Shown piece by piece: positions 25,336 through 34,221 of a stretch of 63,886 bases of DNA. A program made the position numbers and the translations under genes. Numbering within the stretch: position 1 is the first letter of the stretch; each line of letters begins with the position of its first letter. The notes beneath the pieces were generated by a model. It did no database searches, was not told the DNA's origin, and worked only from the letters and a program-made list of their open reading frames with translations. The DNA is taken from positions 1 through 63,886 of the forward strand of contig CATPBK010000074.1 in assembly GCA_955652705.1 (NCBI GenBank). The letters run 5' to 3'. This stretch comes from Candidatus Dormiibacterota bacterium (GTDB lineage Bacteria; Chloroflexota; Dormibacteria; Dormibacterales; Dormibacteraceae).

Positions 25336-27664
25336 CCCGCGCTGCGCCGGCCTTAGTCCCCGCTCCTTTCGGGCCCTTGCAGCGGGGGTAGTCCGAGCAG
25401 GACTTGAACGACCCATACCGCCCGCGCCGGAGGACCATCGGCTTGCCGCAGACGGGACACGGCTCGTCGAGCTGCTTCGGCTCAGCGCGCGGCTTGCCAG
25501 CCTGCTTCGGGTTCACCCGGTAGTTGCACTCGGGGTAGCCGGAGCAGCCGAGGAAGGTCCCGTAGCGTCCCTTTCGCTCGACCAATTTGTGCTTGCCGCA
25601 CTGCGGGCAGGTCTGGCCGGTGGGCTTCGGCTCGGCCTTCTCCTCGCGCCTGATGTACTTGCACTCGGGGTAGCCGGAGCATCCCACGAACTCGCCATAG
25701 CGGCCTTTGCGGACCTGGAGCGGGCGACCACAGTCGGGGCATTTGTCTTCCAGGACCTGCGGCTGCGCGGCCGCACCGCTCGGCAAGACCGCCTCCCGGT
25801 ACCGGCACTTCGGGTAGCGGGAGCAGCCCTTGAAGGGGCCGAAGCGGCTCGCCTTCAGAATCAGCTGGCCCTGGTGGCACTCCGGGCATTCCTGGCCCGT
25901 TTCAGCCGGGATGGCTTCCTCCGCCGCGCTCAGCATCCGCTCCAGCGGGCCGTAGAAGGAGCCAACCACCGGCTGCCACTCGCCGCCCTGCTCGATCTGG
26001 TCCAGGCGCACTTCCATGTCCGCCGTGTACTTGTCGTCGACGATCTCCTTGAAGTGGTCGACCATGATCTTGTTGACCGCCTCGCCAAGCTGCGTCGGGT
26101 GGAGCCGGCGCTCGCGCTGCTCGACGTAGCCGTGGTCCTGGATGACCGTGACGATCGTCGCGTAGGTGGACGGCCGGCCGATGCCCCGCTCCTCCAGCTC
26201 CTTGATCAGCGTTGCCTCGCTGTAGCGCGGCGGCGGCTGCGTGAAGTGCTGTTCCGGTTCGAGGCCGTGCAATTCGAGCAGCTGGCCGGACTGCAGCTCG
26301 GGCAGCTGTGATTCATCGCGGTCGTCGCGCTCCCAGACCCGATAGAAACCGTCGAACGTGAGGACGACGCCGCTGGCTCGAAAGACGAGGTCGCCGGCGG
26401 CGATGTCCGCCTGGTTGCCGGAGTAGACGGCGTCCGCCATCCGGCTTGCCACGAAGCGCCGCCAGATCAGCTCGTAAACACGGTGCTGGTCGGACGTCAG
26501 GAACTCGCGGACGTCCTCTGGACGCCGCGTCGGGTCGGTGGGCCGGATCGCCTCGTGGGCGTCCTGGGCGTTGGCGCGGCTCTTCTCGGTACGCGGCCGG
26601 CCGACGTAGTCCTGGCCGAGCTGGGATCTGATCCAGCCCCGGACCCGGGAGTCGGCGTCCTCGGCGACACGCGTCGAGTCGGTCCGCATGTATGTGATCA
26701 GGCCGGTGGAGCCGCCGGCCCCGAGCTCGACGCCCTCGTAGAGGTTCTGCGCCAGCCGCATGGTCTTGTTGGGCGGGAAGCGGAGCCGGCTGGAGGCGTC
26801 CTGCTGGAGAGTCGAGGTGATGTAAGGCGGCGGCGCGGACTTGGCTCGGCGCTTGGCCTCGATGCCGAGGACGCGGTACTGGCTGCCCTCCAGCTCGCTG
26901 AGGACGGCGTCGACGCCGGCGCGTTCCGCGATTTCGATCTTGAGGGGGGAGGACCCCCCTTCAGGCGAGGCGCCCGGCGAAGCCGGTTCGCCTCGCACTC
27001 CCCCGAGCTTGGACTTCTCGCCCTCGCTGACGCGACGCGTGAGTCGCGCCTTGAAACGAATCTCGTCACCCGGTTTGGAAAGAAGCGCGTCGAGCGTCCA
27101 GGACTCGACGGGGGTGAAGGCGCGGATCTCCACTTCCCGATCGACCACCAGCCGGAGCGCTACCGACTGCACGCGGCCGGCCCCGATCCCCTTCTGAACC
27201 TTGCTCCAGAGGAACGGGGAGAGCCGGTAGCCGACCAGGCGGTCCAAGATGCGCCGCGCCTGCTGCGCGTTCACGAGCTGCATGTCGATGCCGCGGGGCG
27301 ACTCCAGCGCCCGCCGAACGGCGTCCGGCGTGATCTCGTGGAACTCGATCCGCTTGGGATCCTTCAACCGGAGCACCTCGGTCAGGTGCCAGGCGATCGC
27401 CTCGCCCTCCCGGTCCGGGTCCGAGGCGAGGATGACCTCTTTCTGCTGCCCGGTCGCCTGGCGCAGCTCGCCGATCGTCTTCCGGCGACTTTCGACGACC
27501 TCGTAGTGGGGCCGGAAGCCGCGGTCGACATCGACGGAGAGCTCCTTTTCGGGCAGGTCCCGGACGTGGCCCATGGACGCTCGCACGTCGTAGCTGTCGC
27601 CCAGGAAACGCTTCAGGGTGCGGGCCTTTGCCGGGCTCTCGACGATGATCAGGGGGATTGCCAT
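25331..27664 (-). CDS. topA: DNA topoisomerase I with an in-frame palindromic-element insertion
   Basis: Type IA topoisomerase that relaxes negative supercoils, 777 residues. The Toprim domain is N-terminal ([21 protein letters not shown]). The active-site tyrosine is Y325 in [12 protein letters not shown]. Four C-terminal zinc ribbons follow, each with CPxC and C-x-x-YPxC pairs. Residues 221-240 are encoded by a palindromic repeat whose sister copy lies upstream of frr. It falls in a variable loop before [18 protein letters not shown], so folding is probably tolerated. The gene follows dprA and shares its 3' end with the rpsB promoter. Confidence 0.95.
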   Translation of the reverse strand: MAIPLIIVESPAKARTLKRFLGDSYDVRASMGHVRDLPEKELSVDVDRGFRPHYEVVESRRKTIGELRQATGQQKEVILASDPDREGEAIAWHLTEVLRLKDPKRIEFHEITPDAVRRALESPRGIDMQLVNAQQARRILDRLVGYRLSPFLWSKVQKGIGAGRVQSVALRLVVDREVEIRAFTPVESWTLDALLSKPGDEIRFKARLTRRVSEGEKSKLGGVRGEPASPGASPEGGSSPLKIEIAERAGVDAVLSELEGSQYRVLGIEAKRRAKSAPPPYITSTLQQDASSRLRFPPNKTMRLAQNLYEGVELGAGGSTGLITYMRTDSTRVAEDADSRVRGWIRSQLGQDYVGRPRTEKSRANAQDAHEAIRPTDPTRRPEDVREFLTSDQHRVYELIWRRFVASRMADAVYSGNQADIAAGDLVFRASGVVLTFDGFYRVWERDDRDESQLPELQSGQLLELHGLEPEQHFTQPPPRYSEATLIKELEERGIGRPSTYATIVTVIQDHGYVEQRERRLHPTQLGEAVNKIMVDHFKEIVDDKYTADMEVRLDQIEQGGEWQPVVGSFYGPLERMLSAAEEAIPAETGQECPECHQGQLILKASRFGPFKGCSRYPKCRYREAVLPSGAAAQPQVLEDKCPDCGRPLQVRKGRYGEFVGCSGYPECKYIRREEKAEPKPTGQTCPQCGKHKLVERKGRYGTFLGCSGYPECNYRVNPKQAGKPRAEPKQLDEPCPVCGKPMVLRRGRYGSFKSCSDYPRCKGPKGAGTKAGAARV
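26943..27004 (-). repeat. Palindromic element, copy B, inside topA
   Basis: Same two-hairpin design as the copy near frr: six G and six C around AGGA (26944-26959), then a stem with inner CCGGC/GCCGG around GAA and outer GAGGCG/CGCCTC. The outer stem differs from copy A on both arms so that pairing is kept. It is read in the same frame as copy A and adds residues 221-240 to topoisomerase I, matching 13 of 20 residues of the copy A peptide. Confidence 0.8.
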
Positions 27665-27697
27665 CTGCTCGTCCTATTTACCTCGCGGCGGCGAATC

Positions 27698-28531
27698 CTA
27701 CTCCCTTGGCGGAACCCGGAGAAAGCCCTCGCCCCGCCTCCGGACCGACCCGTCCAGCTCCAGCGCGGTGAGCCGGGCGAGCGTCTCGGCAAAGCCGAGC
27801 TGCAGCTTGTGGGCGAGCTCGGCGGCGGTCAAAGGGAGGACGTCAGAAAGATGTCGCAAAAGCCCGTCGCGGCCGGCTGGTGACGCCAGGCCAAGCCGGC
27901 TGGGAGGCTGCAGCGGATCGTCGAGCACCTCCTGGCTGCGGCCCACGACAGCCAGCACGTCCCGGGCGTTCTGGACCAGGCCGGCGCCGTCGCGGAGCAG
28001 CTGGTGGCAGCCGACGCTGAGCGGGCTGAAGACGCTCCCGGGCACGGCCATCACTTCTTTCGAGAGGGCCAGGCCGGCCTCGGCGGTGAGCAGGGCGCCG
28101 CTCCCCTCCCCCGCTTCGACGACGACCACCGCGTCGGCCAGCGCGGCCATCGTCCAGTTCCGCTTCGGAAAGTGGCCGCGCCGGGGCGGCGTCCCATCCG
28201 GAAACTCGCTGACCAGCGCGCCGCCTCCGCCGATGATGTGGGCGGCCAGCTCGGCGTGCTGGCGTGGATAGACGAGGTCGACCCCGGTGCCCATCACAGC
28301 CACCGTACAGCCGGCTCCCGCGAGGGCCCCGCGGTGAGCTGCGCCGTCGATGCCCAGAGCCAGGCCGCTGATGACGACAACGCCGGCCGCGGCCAGGTCC
28401 TGGGCCAGGCGCTCGGCGACCGCTTCGCCGTAGGGCGTGGGGCGGCGCGACCCCACGACCGCCACCAGGGGACCGGCTGGCGGAGGCCAGCGACCTCTGA
28501 CGTGGAGCTCAGGCAGCGTCGGCGGAGTCAA
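27698..28531 (-). CDS. dprA: DNA processing protein DprA
   Basis: A Rossmann-fold protein that loads RecA on single-stranded DNA during transformation, about 277 residues. Core motifs are VVGSRRPTPYGE, SGLALGIDGAAH, GTGVDLVYPRQH and FPKRN. The winged-helix C-terminal domain is present. The N-terminal SAM-like domain seen in longer members is absent. The start taken is TTG at 28531, which overlaps the 3' end of comM by 23 bp and lies close to the conserved region; it is not certain. Co-transcribed with comM, consistent with competence or recombination. Confidence 0.9.
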   Translation of the reverse strand: MTPPTLPELHVRGRWPPPAGPLVAVVGSRRPTPYGEAVAERLAQDLAAAGVVVISGLALGIDGAAHRGALAGAGCTVAVMGTGVDLVYPRQHAELAAHIIGGGGALVSEFPDGTPPRRGHFPKRNWTMAALADAVVVVEAGEGSGALLTAEAGLALSKEVMAVPGSVFSPLSVGCHQLLRDGAGLVQNARDVLAVVGRSQEVLDDPLQPPSRLGLASPAGRDGLLRHLSDVLPLTAAELAHKLQLGFAETLARLTALELDGSVRRRGEGFLRVPPRE

Positions 28532-30014
28532 GGCGATAACCCAGCGCCTCCAGGACGTGCCGCTCGCCGATGGCCGGCGCCTCTTCGAGGTCGGCCAGCG
28601 TGCGGGCGACGCGCCAGGAGCGGTGGAAGCCACGAGCAGTGAGGCCGCGCTCGGAAGCCCAGCGCTCGAGCAGCGCCCGCACGCCGCCGAGCGGCGCGTG
28701 GGCGCGCAGACCGGCCGGCCGGAGCGCGCCATTGAGGCACCCCTGGCGTGCCAGCTGCCGGTCCCGAGCGGCCACGACCCGCTGCCGGACCACGGCCGAC
28801 GATTCCCCCGCTGGCTCGGAGGAGAGCGCCTGCAGCGGGGGCCGCGTCACATTGACGCGAAGGTCGATGCGGTCGAGGAGCGGGCCCGAGAGGGCGCGCT
28901 GGTAGAGGTTGAGGGCGCCCGGCGAGCACCGGCAGCGTCGCAGGCGGTCGCCCGCCCAGCCGCACGGGCAGGGGTTGGTGGCGGCGACCAGGATGAACCG
29001 GGCCGGATAGGTCACCGTGCCTGCCGTGCGCGTGATCGTCACGCGGCCTTGCTCGAGCGGCTGCCGGAGTGCCTGCAGCGCCGCCGGATTGAACTCGGCC
29101 AGCTCGTCGAGGAAGAGGACGCCGCCGCTGGCTCGGCTGATCTCGCCGGGCCGGGCAACGCCCGCCCCGCCCCCGACCAGGCCTGAGGTGGAAACGCCGT
29201 GGTGCGGGCTCCTGAACGGCCGCGTCCAGCGCAGCGGCACGCCATCGAGCTCGCCCAGGATGCTGCTGATCCTGGCCACCTCCATCGCCTCCTCGGGGGT
29301 CAGCGGCGGGAGGATGCCGGGCAGGCAGCGCGCCAGCATCGTCTTGCCTGCGCCAGGCGGCCCGCTGAGAAGCAGGTGATGGCCGCCAGCCGCGGCAACC
29401 TCCAGGACGCGGCGGGCCGCCTCCTGGCCGTGGACCTCGACCAGGTCGTCGTCGACCGGCGCCTCCTCAGGCGGTTCGGCGAGAGCGCGAGCCTTGGCCG
29501 GCAGCGTCTCCTGGCCCTTCAGGTGGCGCATCACCGAGGCGAGGTCGGGGCAGGGCCGCACCACCAGCCCTTCTACGAGGGCGGCTTCGGCCGCGTTCGC
29601 CTCCGGAACGAACAGGTCCTCGACGCCCTGGACCGCCAATGCCTGGGCGGCGACCAGGACACCCGGCACCGCCCGCACGCTGCCGTCGAGCGCCAGCTCG
29701 CCGAGGAAGGCGGCCCGCTCAGGCGGCGGCCGGTCGGCGAGCGACAGAGAGATCGCCACCGCCATGGGCAGGTCGAAGCCGCTGCCCTCCTTGTGGAGGA
29801 CGGCCGGCGCGAGATTGACCGTTAGCCGCTGCTTCGGAAAGTCGAGGTCGCTGTTGCGGATGGCCGAGCGGACCCGCTCCCTGGCCTCCTTGACGGAGGC
29901 GTCGGCGAGCCCGACCAGGAAGAAACCGTTCTTCCCGACCGAAGCGTCGGCCTGGATTTCGACCAGCTTGCCCTCCAGCCCGCGCAGCAGGCAGCTCACG
30001 ACCGAGGCGACCAC
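28509..30014 (-). CDS. comM: YifB/ComM family Mg-chelatase-like AAA+ ATPase
   Basis: A 501-residue AAA+ protein. In naturally competent bacteria ComM is a hexameric helicase that promotes branch migration during transformation. The N-terminal Lon-substrate-like domain carries KNGFFLVGLADASVKEARER. The Walker A motif GPPGAGKT is at residues 218-225, Walker B LFLDE ends at D303-E304, and the C-terminal Mg-chelatase-like domain is complete. GTG at 30014 is preceded seven bases upstream by TAGCCT, suggesting a leaderless transcript. Confidence 0.92.
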   Translation of the reverse strand: MVASVVSCLLRGLEGKLVEIQADASVGKNGFFLVGLADASVKEARERVRSAIRNSDLDFPKQRLTVNLAPAVLHKEGSGFDLPMAVAISLSLADRPPPERAAFLGELALDGSVRAVPGVLVAAQALAVQGVEDLFVPEANAAEAALVEGLVVRPCPDLASVMRHLKGQETLPAKARALAEPPEEAPVDDDLVEVHGQEAARRVLEVAAAGGHHLLLSGPPGAGKTMLARCLPGILPPLTPEEAMEVARISSILGELDGVPLRWTRPFRSPHHGVSTSGLVGGGAGVARPGEISRASGGVLFLDELAEFNPAALQALRQPLEQGRVTITRTAGTVTYPARFILVAATNPCPCGWAGDRLRRCRCSPGALNLYQRALSGPLLDRIDLRVNVTRPPLQALSSEPAGESSAVVRQRVVAARDRQLARQGCLNGALRPAGLRAHAPLGGVRALLERWASERGLTARGFHRSWRVARTLADLEEAPAIGERHVLEALGYRLDSADAA

Positions 30015-30021
30015 GATCCGC

Positions 30022-30091
30022 AGGCTAGGCGTTGCCGATGTGAATGAAAACGGGTCCGGTTAATGACAGGAACGCGTCGCGGCCCTATGCT
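30022..30091. promoter_or_regulatory. Divergent promoters for comM and the Flp pilin gene
   Basis: Toward the pilin gene, ATGACA (30063-30068), 17 bases, TATGCT (30086-30091), then nine bases to the ATG: the best two-part promoter in the window. Toward comM, TAGCCT on the minus strand (30027-30022) ends seven bases before its GTG. Both would give leaderless or nearly leaderless mRNAs. Confidence 0.6.
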
Positions 30092-30100
30092 GCCCGCGCA

Positions 30101-30298
30101 ATGCGCCGGTCAGGAGCTCGTCGCGAGTCCGGTCAGGGGCTGGTCGAGTACGCGATCATCCTCGTCATGGTGGCGGTCGTCGTCGCCGTGATCTTGATCA
30201 CCACGGGCGGGACCATCAAGAACATGTTCTCCAACGTTGCCTGCAGCATGGCCTGGGGCCAGGGCACCTGCGCCGCCGCCCAGCAGACTGGCGGCTGA
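30101..30298 (+). CDS. Flp-type (type IVb) pilin
   Basis: A 65-residue prepilin-like protein. After a short basic leader comes the class-specific processing region SGQGLVEYAIIL with the conserved Glu-Tyr pair, then one hydrophobic helix and a short C-terminal part with two cysteines. Flp pilins are exported by the Tad system for adhesion. No tad genes are nearby, so this is a lone pilin or one served by a distant Tad locus. The start is ATG at 30101, nine bases after a TATGCT box. Confidence 0.85.
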   Translation: MRRSGARRESGQGLVEYAIILVMVAVVVAVILITTGGTIKNMFSNVACSMAWGQGTCAAAQQTGG

Positions 30299-30304
30299 GC
30301 CCAG

Positions 30305-31147
30305 CTACACCACACTAAGAGAGGTCTCCGGGGTCCAGACCCCCTCCGCGTCGACGTAACCCGCCGGGTGCTCGGTCTCATGCCCGAGCAAGAGCAGCCA
30401 GCGGTGCCTGGCGGCTTCGTCGAGCAGGCGACCTTTCTGCTGGAGCGCCGTCACGACGTCGAGGTCGCCGCCGGAGTTCCAGGCGCGGCGGAGGTGAGGC
30501 TGGACGCCGACGAGGTCGCCGCACATGGCGACCGCCAGCTCGCCGCTCCGAAAGATCACCACCTGGTTGCCAGGCGTGTGGCCGCCGGTCCAACGAAGCT
30601 CCACTCCCGGGAGGATCTCCGCGTCGCCGTCTACGAATTCGACAAGTCCGGCGTCAGCCACCGGCACGAAGTCCTCCGCCAGGTAGGCGGCCTTCGACCG
30701 TAGGTCGCAGTCGAGCGCGTACTCGAACTCCCGCCGCTGGTAGAAGTGCGTCGCCTTCGGAAACGTGACGGCGACCCCGCCGCCAGGCCTGGTCCGCGTG
30801 AAGCCGCCGGCGTGGTCCCAATGGAGATGGGTCGAGAGCACGAGGTCCACCTCTTCAGGCCGGATGCCCAGCCGGCCGAGCGAGGCAAGCAGGCCTTCCG
30901 GCTCGCGGAGGTCGACCTGGCGGGCGCGCTTCTCGTCCAGCTTGGCCCCGATGCCCGTCTCGCAGACGATGACCTTGCCGGCGATCCGGACGACCGCCCC
31001 GACGCAGGCCATCTCGACCAGGTTTCGCTCGTCGGCGGGCTTATAGCGCTCCCAGACCACTTTCGGGACGACGCCGAAGACGAGTCCGCCGTCAAACCGC
31101 ATCCGGCTGGCCACGAGCAAGTGGATCTCAAAGTCCCCGAGCCTCAC
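30305..31147 (-). CDS. MBL-fold hydrolase, lactonase-like
   Basis: A 280-residue metallo-beta-lactamase-fold enzyme. The metal motif is HLHWDH, with later ligands in GGHTPGNQ and MCGDL. The architecture is close to N-acyl-homoserine-lactonase-like and related quenching enzymes, but the substrate cannot be named. The start taken is GTG at 31147, because the frame further upstream is antisense to the next gene. A TAACCT box lies ten bases upstream and overlaps the -10 of the divergent ligase-like gene. Confidence 0.83.
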   Translation of the reverse strand: MRLGDFEIHLLVASRMRFDGGLVFGVVPKVVWERYKPADERNLVEMACVGAVVRIAGKVIVCETGIGAKLDEKRARQVDLREPEGLLASLGRLGIRPEEVDLVLSTHLHWDHAGGFTRTRPGGGVAVTFPKATHFYQRREFEYALDCDLRSKAAYLAEDFVPVADAGLVEFVDGDAEILPGVELRWTGGHTPGNQVVIFRSGELAVAMCGDLVGVQPHLRRAWNSGGDLDVVTALQQKGRLLDEAARHRWLLLLGHETEHPAGYVDAEGVWTPETSLSVV

Positions 31148-31156
31148 TGCTTGGCG

Positions 31157-31163
31157 TAGGTTA
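31157..31163. promoter_or_regulatory. Shared symmetric -10 box (TAGGTTA) between the MBL and ligase-like genes
   Basis: TAGGTT on the plus strand ends nine bases before GTG 31172. TAACCT on the minus strand, the same seven bases read the other way, ends ten bases before GTG 31147. The whole intergenic space is 24 bp. Confidence 0.5.
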
Positions 31164-31171
31164 AGGCGCCG

Positions 31172-32203
31172 GTGGCAGACCAGCTCTCCATCGAGGTCGG
31201 CGGCTTCCCCACCGCGATCCGCCCCATGCAAGCGGTCAGCGCGGAGGCCCCGTTCAGCTCGGACCAGTACTTCTTCGAAGTGCGCTGGGACGGGCTCCGC
31301 TGCCTGCTCTTCGCGGACGCTCAGGGCCGAGTCCGGCTGCAGGACCGATCGCTGGCGGACGTCACCTATCGCTTTCCAGAGTTCGGAACGGTGGGCACGC
31401 TGCTCCCACCAGGAAGCGTTCTGGACGGCGTGCTGGTGGTCACCGACCCGGACGGGCGCCCCGACCCACAGCTGCTGCGCGACCGCCTTCGGGGACCTGC
31501 GGGCGAAGAGCAGCGCCCCGCCTCTTACCTGGCCTTCGACATCCTTTACCTGGAAGGCCGGCCCGTGCTCCGCCAGCCGCTGCGCACGCGCAAGAAGCAT
31601 CTCGCCCGAGCGGTGACAACGGGCCGCCACCTCTACGCTCCCAAGCACATCGACAAGGAGGGCGTCGAGCTTTTCGAGGCCTGCCTCGAGCAGGGCTTGG
31701 CTGGAGTCGTTGCCAAGCACCGGGAGAGCTTCTACGTACCGGGCCAGCGGAGCCCTTTCTGGCTGCAGATCGAGGCGGTCAAGAGCGACAACTTCGTGGT
31801 GGTCGGATGGACGGGCCGCGAGCCCTTCGAGGCGCTTCTGGTCGCGTTCTACGAAGCCGGGCGGCTGCTGCCCTGTGGCTCCGTGGGCGGCGGTTTCGAC
31901 CCCGAGGTCCGCGGCGAGGTCGCGCGGCGGCTGGGCGGCCTCCGCATCGCCGCCTCTCCTCTCCAGCCGCCCCCGATCATCACCGCGCCGGTCAGCTGGT
32001 GCCGGCCGGAGCTTGTCGTCAACGTCCGCTACTCGGAGTGGGCGACAGACGGGACCCTGCGGTTTCCGATCTTCAACGCCGTTAGGCCGGAGGTGCACCC
32101 GGCCGAATGCGTGCGGCTCCGGCCGCGCGTGGTCATCGGGGGTCGTAGCCGGCTCCGGCCGGAGGACTTCTACCCGACCGAGTTCCCGTTCGACGGCGTC
32201 TAG
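31172..32203 (+). CDS. ATP-dependent DNA ligase-like protein lacking catalytic residues
   Basis: A 343-residue protein aligning by eye with the ligase domain of bacterial LigD: nucleotidyltransferase domain, then an OB-fold ending VNVRYSEWATDGTLRFP. The residues for adenylate transfer are changed. Motif I KxDG is RWDG (R38), motif III DGE is DGV (V87), motif IV EGVVAK starts with A177, and motif V WxKxK is WLQIE (Q199, E201). The scaffold is intact and the frame undamaged, so this looks like a conserved pseudoenzyme rather than decay. No Ku, polymerase or nuclease gene is near. GTG at 31172, with a -10 box shared with the divergent MBL gene. Confidence 0.8.
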   Translation: MADQLSIEVGGFPTAIRPMQAVSAEAPFSSDQYFFEVRWDGLRCLLFADAQGRVRLQDRSLADVTYRFPEFGTVGTLLPPGSVLDGVLVVTDPDGRPDPQLLRDRLRGPAGEEQRPASYLAFDILYLEGRPVLRQPLRTRKKHLARAVTTGRHLYAPKHIDKEGVELFEACLEQGLAGVVAKHRESFYVPGQRSPFWLQIEAVKSDNFVVVGWTGREPFEALLVAFYEAGRLLPCGSVGGGFDPEVRGEVARRLGGLRIAASPLQPPPIITAPVSWCRPELVVNVRYSEWATDGTLRFPIFNAVRPEVHPAECVRLRPRVVIGGRSRLRPEDFYPTEFPFDGV

Positions 32204-32209
32204 ATGTAG

Positions 32210-32704
32210 TTAGACGCCCGTCTCGACCGGCCGGCTCGGCAGATTGCCGTCGAGAAGCGGCGCCAGCAGCTCGGCCAGGCGGCGTGGCGCGAACTCCGCG
32301 TCTGATCCGCGCAGTTCCTCCAGGCTCCACCATCTGCCTTCACCCAGCGCTTCCCGCTCGTGCGCTTCCCAGCGGCTGGTGTCCACCTCGGCCGTGTCCA
32401 CCCGGACCAGGAAGAAGCGTTCCTGCTGCCGAAGGCGGCGCCCACTCCAGGTGAACACGTGCTCTCGCCGCCAGACACAGGGACCGACCGCGACTGTCTC
32501 TACGCCGGTCTCCTCCCGGAGCTCGCGGATTGCCGCCTGCGCGTGCGTCTCACCAGGCGCCAGCCCGCCTCCAGGAGTGAGCCAGATGACGCGGCCGTCC
32601 TGCAGGGTCCAGGGGAAAAGCAGGATCCGGCCTTGGGAATCGAGCAAGATCACCCGCGCCGCCGGGCGAATCTCCGCCTCCAGCCCATCAGCTGAAGAAG
32701 TCAT
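32210..32704 (-). CDS. Nudix hydrolase
   Basis: A 164-residue Nudix protein. The Nudix box is complete from G46 to V68 (G, five residues, E52, seven residues, REL, REETGV). The overall form is near the MutT/NUDIX group with a tryptophan-rich C-terminal half; the substrate is unknown. ATG at 32704 overlaps the end of yraN by 17 bp, so it is the last gene of the rnhB-yraN-nudix unit and converges on the ligase-like gene. Confidence 0.88.
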   Translation of the reverse strand: MTSSADGLEAEIRPAARVILLDSQGRILLFPWTLQDGRVIWLTPGGGLAPGETHAQAAIRELREETGVETVAVGPCVWRREHVFTWSGRRLRQQERFFLVRVDTAEVDTSRWEAHEREALGEGRWWSLEELRGSDAEFAPRRLAELLAPLLDGNLPSRPVETGV

Positions 32705-33020
32705 GCAGCACTTCGAGATGGATGGCCACCGCGTGGTGCCGGATCGGGCCGCGCCAGCCGGTCAGCCGCCGGTACTCGGTCGCGCACTCGACCAACGCCC
32801 GCCGCTTGGTCTCGCCAAGCGCCTCTTCGGCCCGGCCGTGGCCCGTCCCGCTGCGGGTCTTGACCTCGACCATGACCACCTCGCCGTCCCGCCGGCAGAC
32901 GAGGTCGATGTCGCCGCGCCGGCAACGGAAGTTGGTCTGCTCGATCAGGTAGCCGAGGTTGCGCAGGTGCTCGGCGGCGAGCCGCTCGCCGGCATCGCCG
33001 AGCCGCTGTCTGGCTAGCAC
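32688..33020 (-). CDS. yraN: UPF0102 protein, YraN family
   Basis: A 110-residue predicted nuclease of the restriction-endonuclease-like fold. The family core GERLAAEHLRNLGY, then RRGDIDLVCRRDG and VMVEVKTR is present, giving the D...ExK pattern. Its biological role is not well established. It overlaps rnhB by seven bases; the rnhB-yraN pairing is widely conserved. Confidence 0.9.
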   Translation of the reverse strand: MLARQRLGDAGERLAAEHLRNLGYLIEQTNFRCRRGDIDLVCRRDGEVVMVEVKTRSGTGHGRAEEALGETKRRALVECATEYRRLTGWRGPIRHHAVAIHLEVLHDFFS

Positions 33021-33646
33021 AGCTGCCCTGCCAGCTGGCGGACCCGAATCCAGGAGGTGCGGTGGATGGGACTCGGGCCGAGCAGCCGGAGCGCCTCCTG
33101 GTGGGCGGCGGTCGCGTAGCCCTTGTGCAGCGCGAAGCCGTATCCGGGATAGAGCGTGTCGAACTCGATCATGGCGAGGTCGCGGTGCACCTTGGCGATG
33201 ATGCTGGCCGCCATGATCGACGCGCAGCTGCGGTCGCCTTTGACGACAGCCAGCTGCGGAAGGGGCGACTCGGGCACGTCGAAGGCGTCGATCAGGAGGT
33301 ACTCGACGGGCAGGCCGAGCGCGCCCACCGCCCGCTCCATCGCCCGCTGGCGGGCTCGGGTCATGCCGATCTTGTTGAACTCGTCGGGATCGACCTCACC
33401 GACGGCGGCCGCCACGGCGCGCCGCCGGATCAGGCGGTCGAGCCGCAAGCGCTGTTCGTGCTTGAGCTGCTTGGAGTCGTTGAGCCCCGGCAGCCGCTCG
33501 CCGATGTTGAGCACGACGGCACCCGCTACGACGGGCCCCGCCAGGGGTCCCAGGCCGACCTCGTCGATGCCTGCCACGACCTGAAAGCCGAGCTCCCGGG
33601 CCATTCGCTCGGAGGCCCAGAGCTGGGGACGGCGGGTGCGCTTCAC
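33014..33646 (-). CDS. rnhB: Ribonuclease HII
   Basis: Removes ribonucleotides and RNA primers from DNA, 210 residues. The first acidic pair lies in GIDEVGLGPLAGP; the third aspartate is in LLIDAF and the fourth in KVHRDLAM. GTG at 33646 has no ribosome-binding site, but TAGTCT on the minus strand (33659-33654) ends seven bases upstream, so a leaderless mRNA is likely and this starts a new transcription unit after rplS. Confidence 0.93.
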   Translation of the reverse strand: MKRTRRPQLWASERMARELGFQVVAGIDEVGLGPLAGPVVAGAVVLNIGERLPGLNDSKQLKHEQRLRLDRLIRRRAVAAAVGEVDPDEFNKIGMTRARQRAMERAVGALGLPVEYLLIDAFDVPESPLPQLAVVKGDRSCASIMAASIIAKVHRDLAMIEFDTLYPGYGFALHKGYATAAHQEALRLLGPSPIHRTSWIRVRQLAGQLC

Positions 33647-33711
33647 GGCAAGGAGACTAACGAGCCGGCGGGGTCGGCGCAGCGTCCTTAACAGCCGGCC
33701 GGGCTACTCCT

Positions 33712-34221
33712 CTACTTCTTCTTCGACGTCGGCTCCCGCTCCGGCTCTAGTCCTGACTCCCCTTCCGTTTCAACTTCCGCTTCGGCTCCCGGCTCCGTTG
33801 CCGCTTTCGGTTCCTCGGCTGCTTCCTCGTCCTCTTCTTCGACTTCTTGCGTCGCGCCCCCGGCGGCCACGCCCAGCTTCGCCCGGCGCTCCCGGATGCG
33901 GCCTTCCTTGCCAACCTTCGAGCGCAGGTAGTAGAGCCTGGCCTGGCGCACGTCGCCGTGACGCACGACGTCGATCTTGTCGATGCGAGGCGAATGGATC
34001 AAGAACGTCCGCTCGACTCCGACGCCGTGGGTAACTCTGCGCACGGTGAAGTTCCGCCGCAACCCGGCCCCGGTGACCCGGATGACGGTTCCTTCGAAGA
34101 CCTGGATGCGCTCGCGGGTCCCCTCCACCACCTTGGCGTGGACCCGCACCGTATCGCCGGAGCGCAGTTGGGGCACTTTCTTCTTGGCCTGCTCCTTCTC
34201 GAGCTGGTCGATCACGTTCAT
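33712..34221 (-). CDS. rplS: 50S ribosomal protein L19 with acidic tail
   Basis: A large-subunit protein, 169 residues against about 115 in most bacteria. Residues 1-114 are ordinary L19 ([35 protein letters not shown]). The last 50 or so are a low-complexity Glu/Ala-rich extension ending in three lysines. ATG overlaps the trmD stop by four bases. It is the last gene of the rpsP-khpA-rimM-trmD-rplS unit. Confidence 0.95.
   Translation of the reverse strand: MNVIDQLEKEQAKKKVPQLRSGDTVRVHAKVVEGTRERIQVFEGTVIRVTGAGLRRNFTVRRVTHGVGVERTFLIHSPRIDKIDVVRHGDVRQARLYYLRSKVGKEGRIRERRAKLGVAAGGATQEVEEEDEEAAEEPKAATEPGAEAEVETEGESGLEPEREPTSKKK

Noticed and set aside
31172-32203. Bacterial NHEJ locus (LigD)
   Set aside because: No Ku gene, polymerase domain or phosphoesterase domain is present, and the ligase residues are lost.
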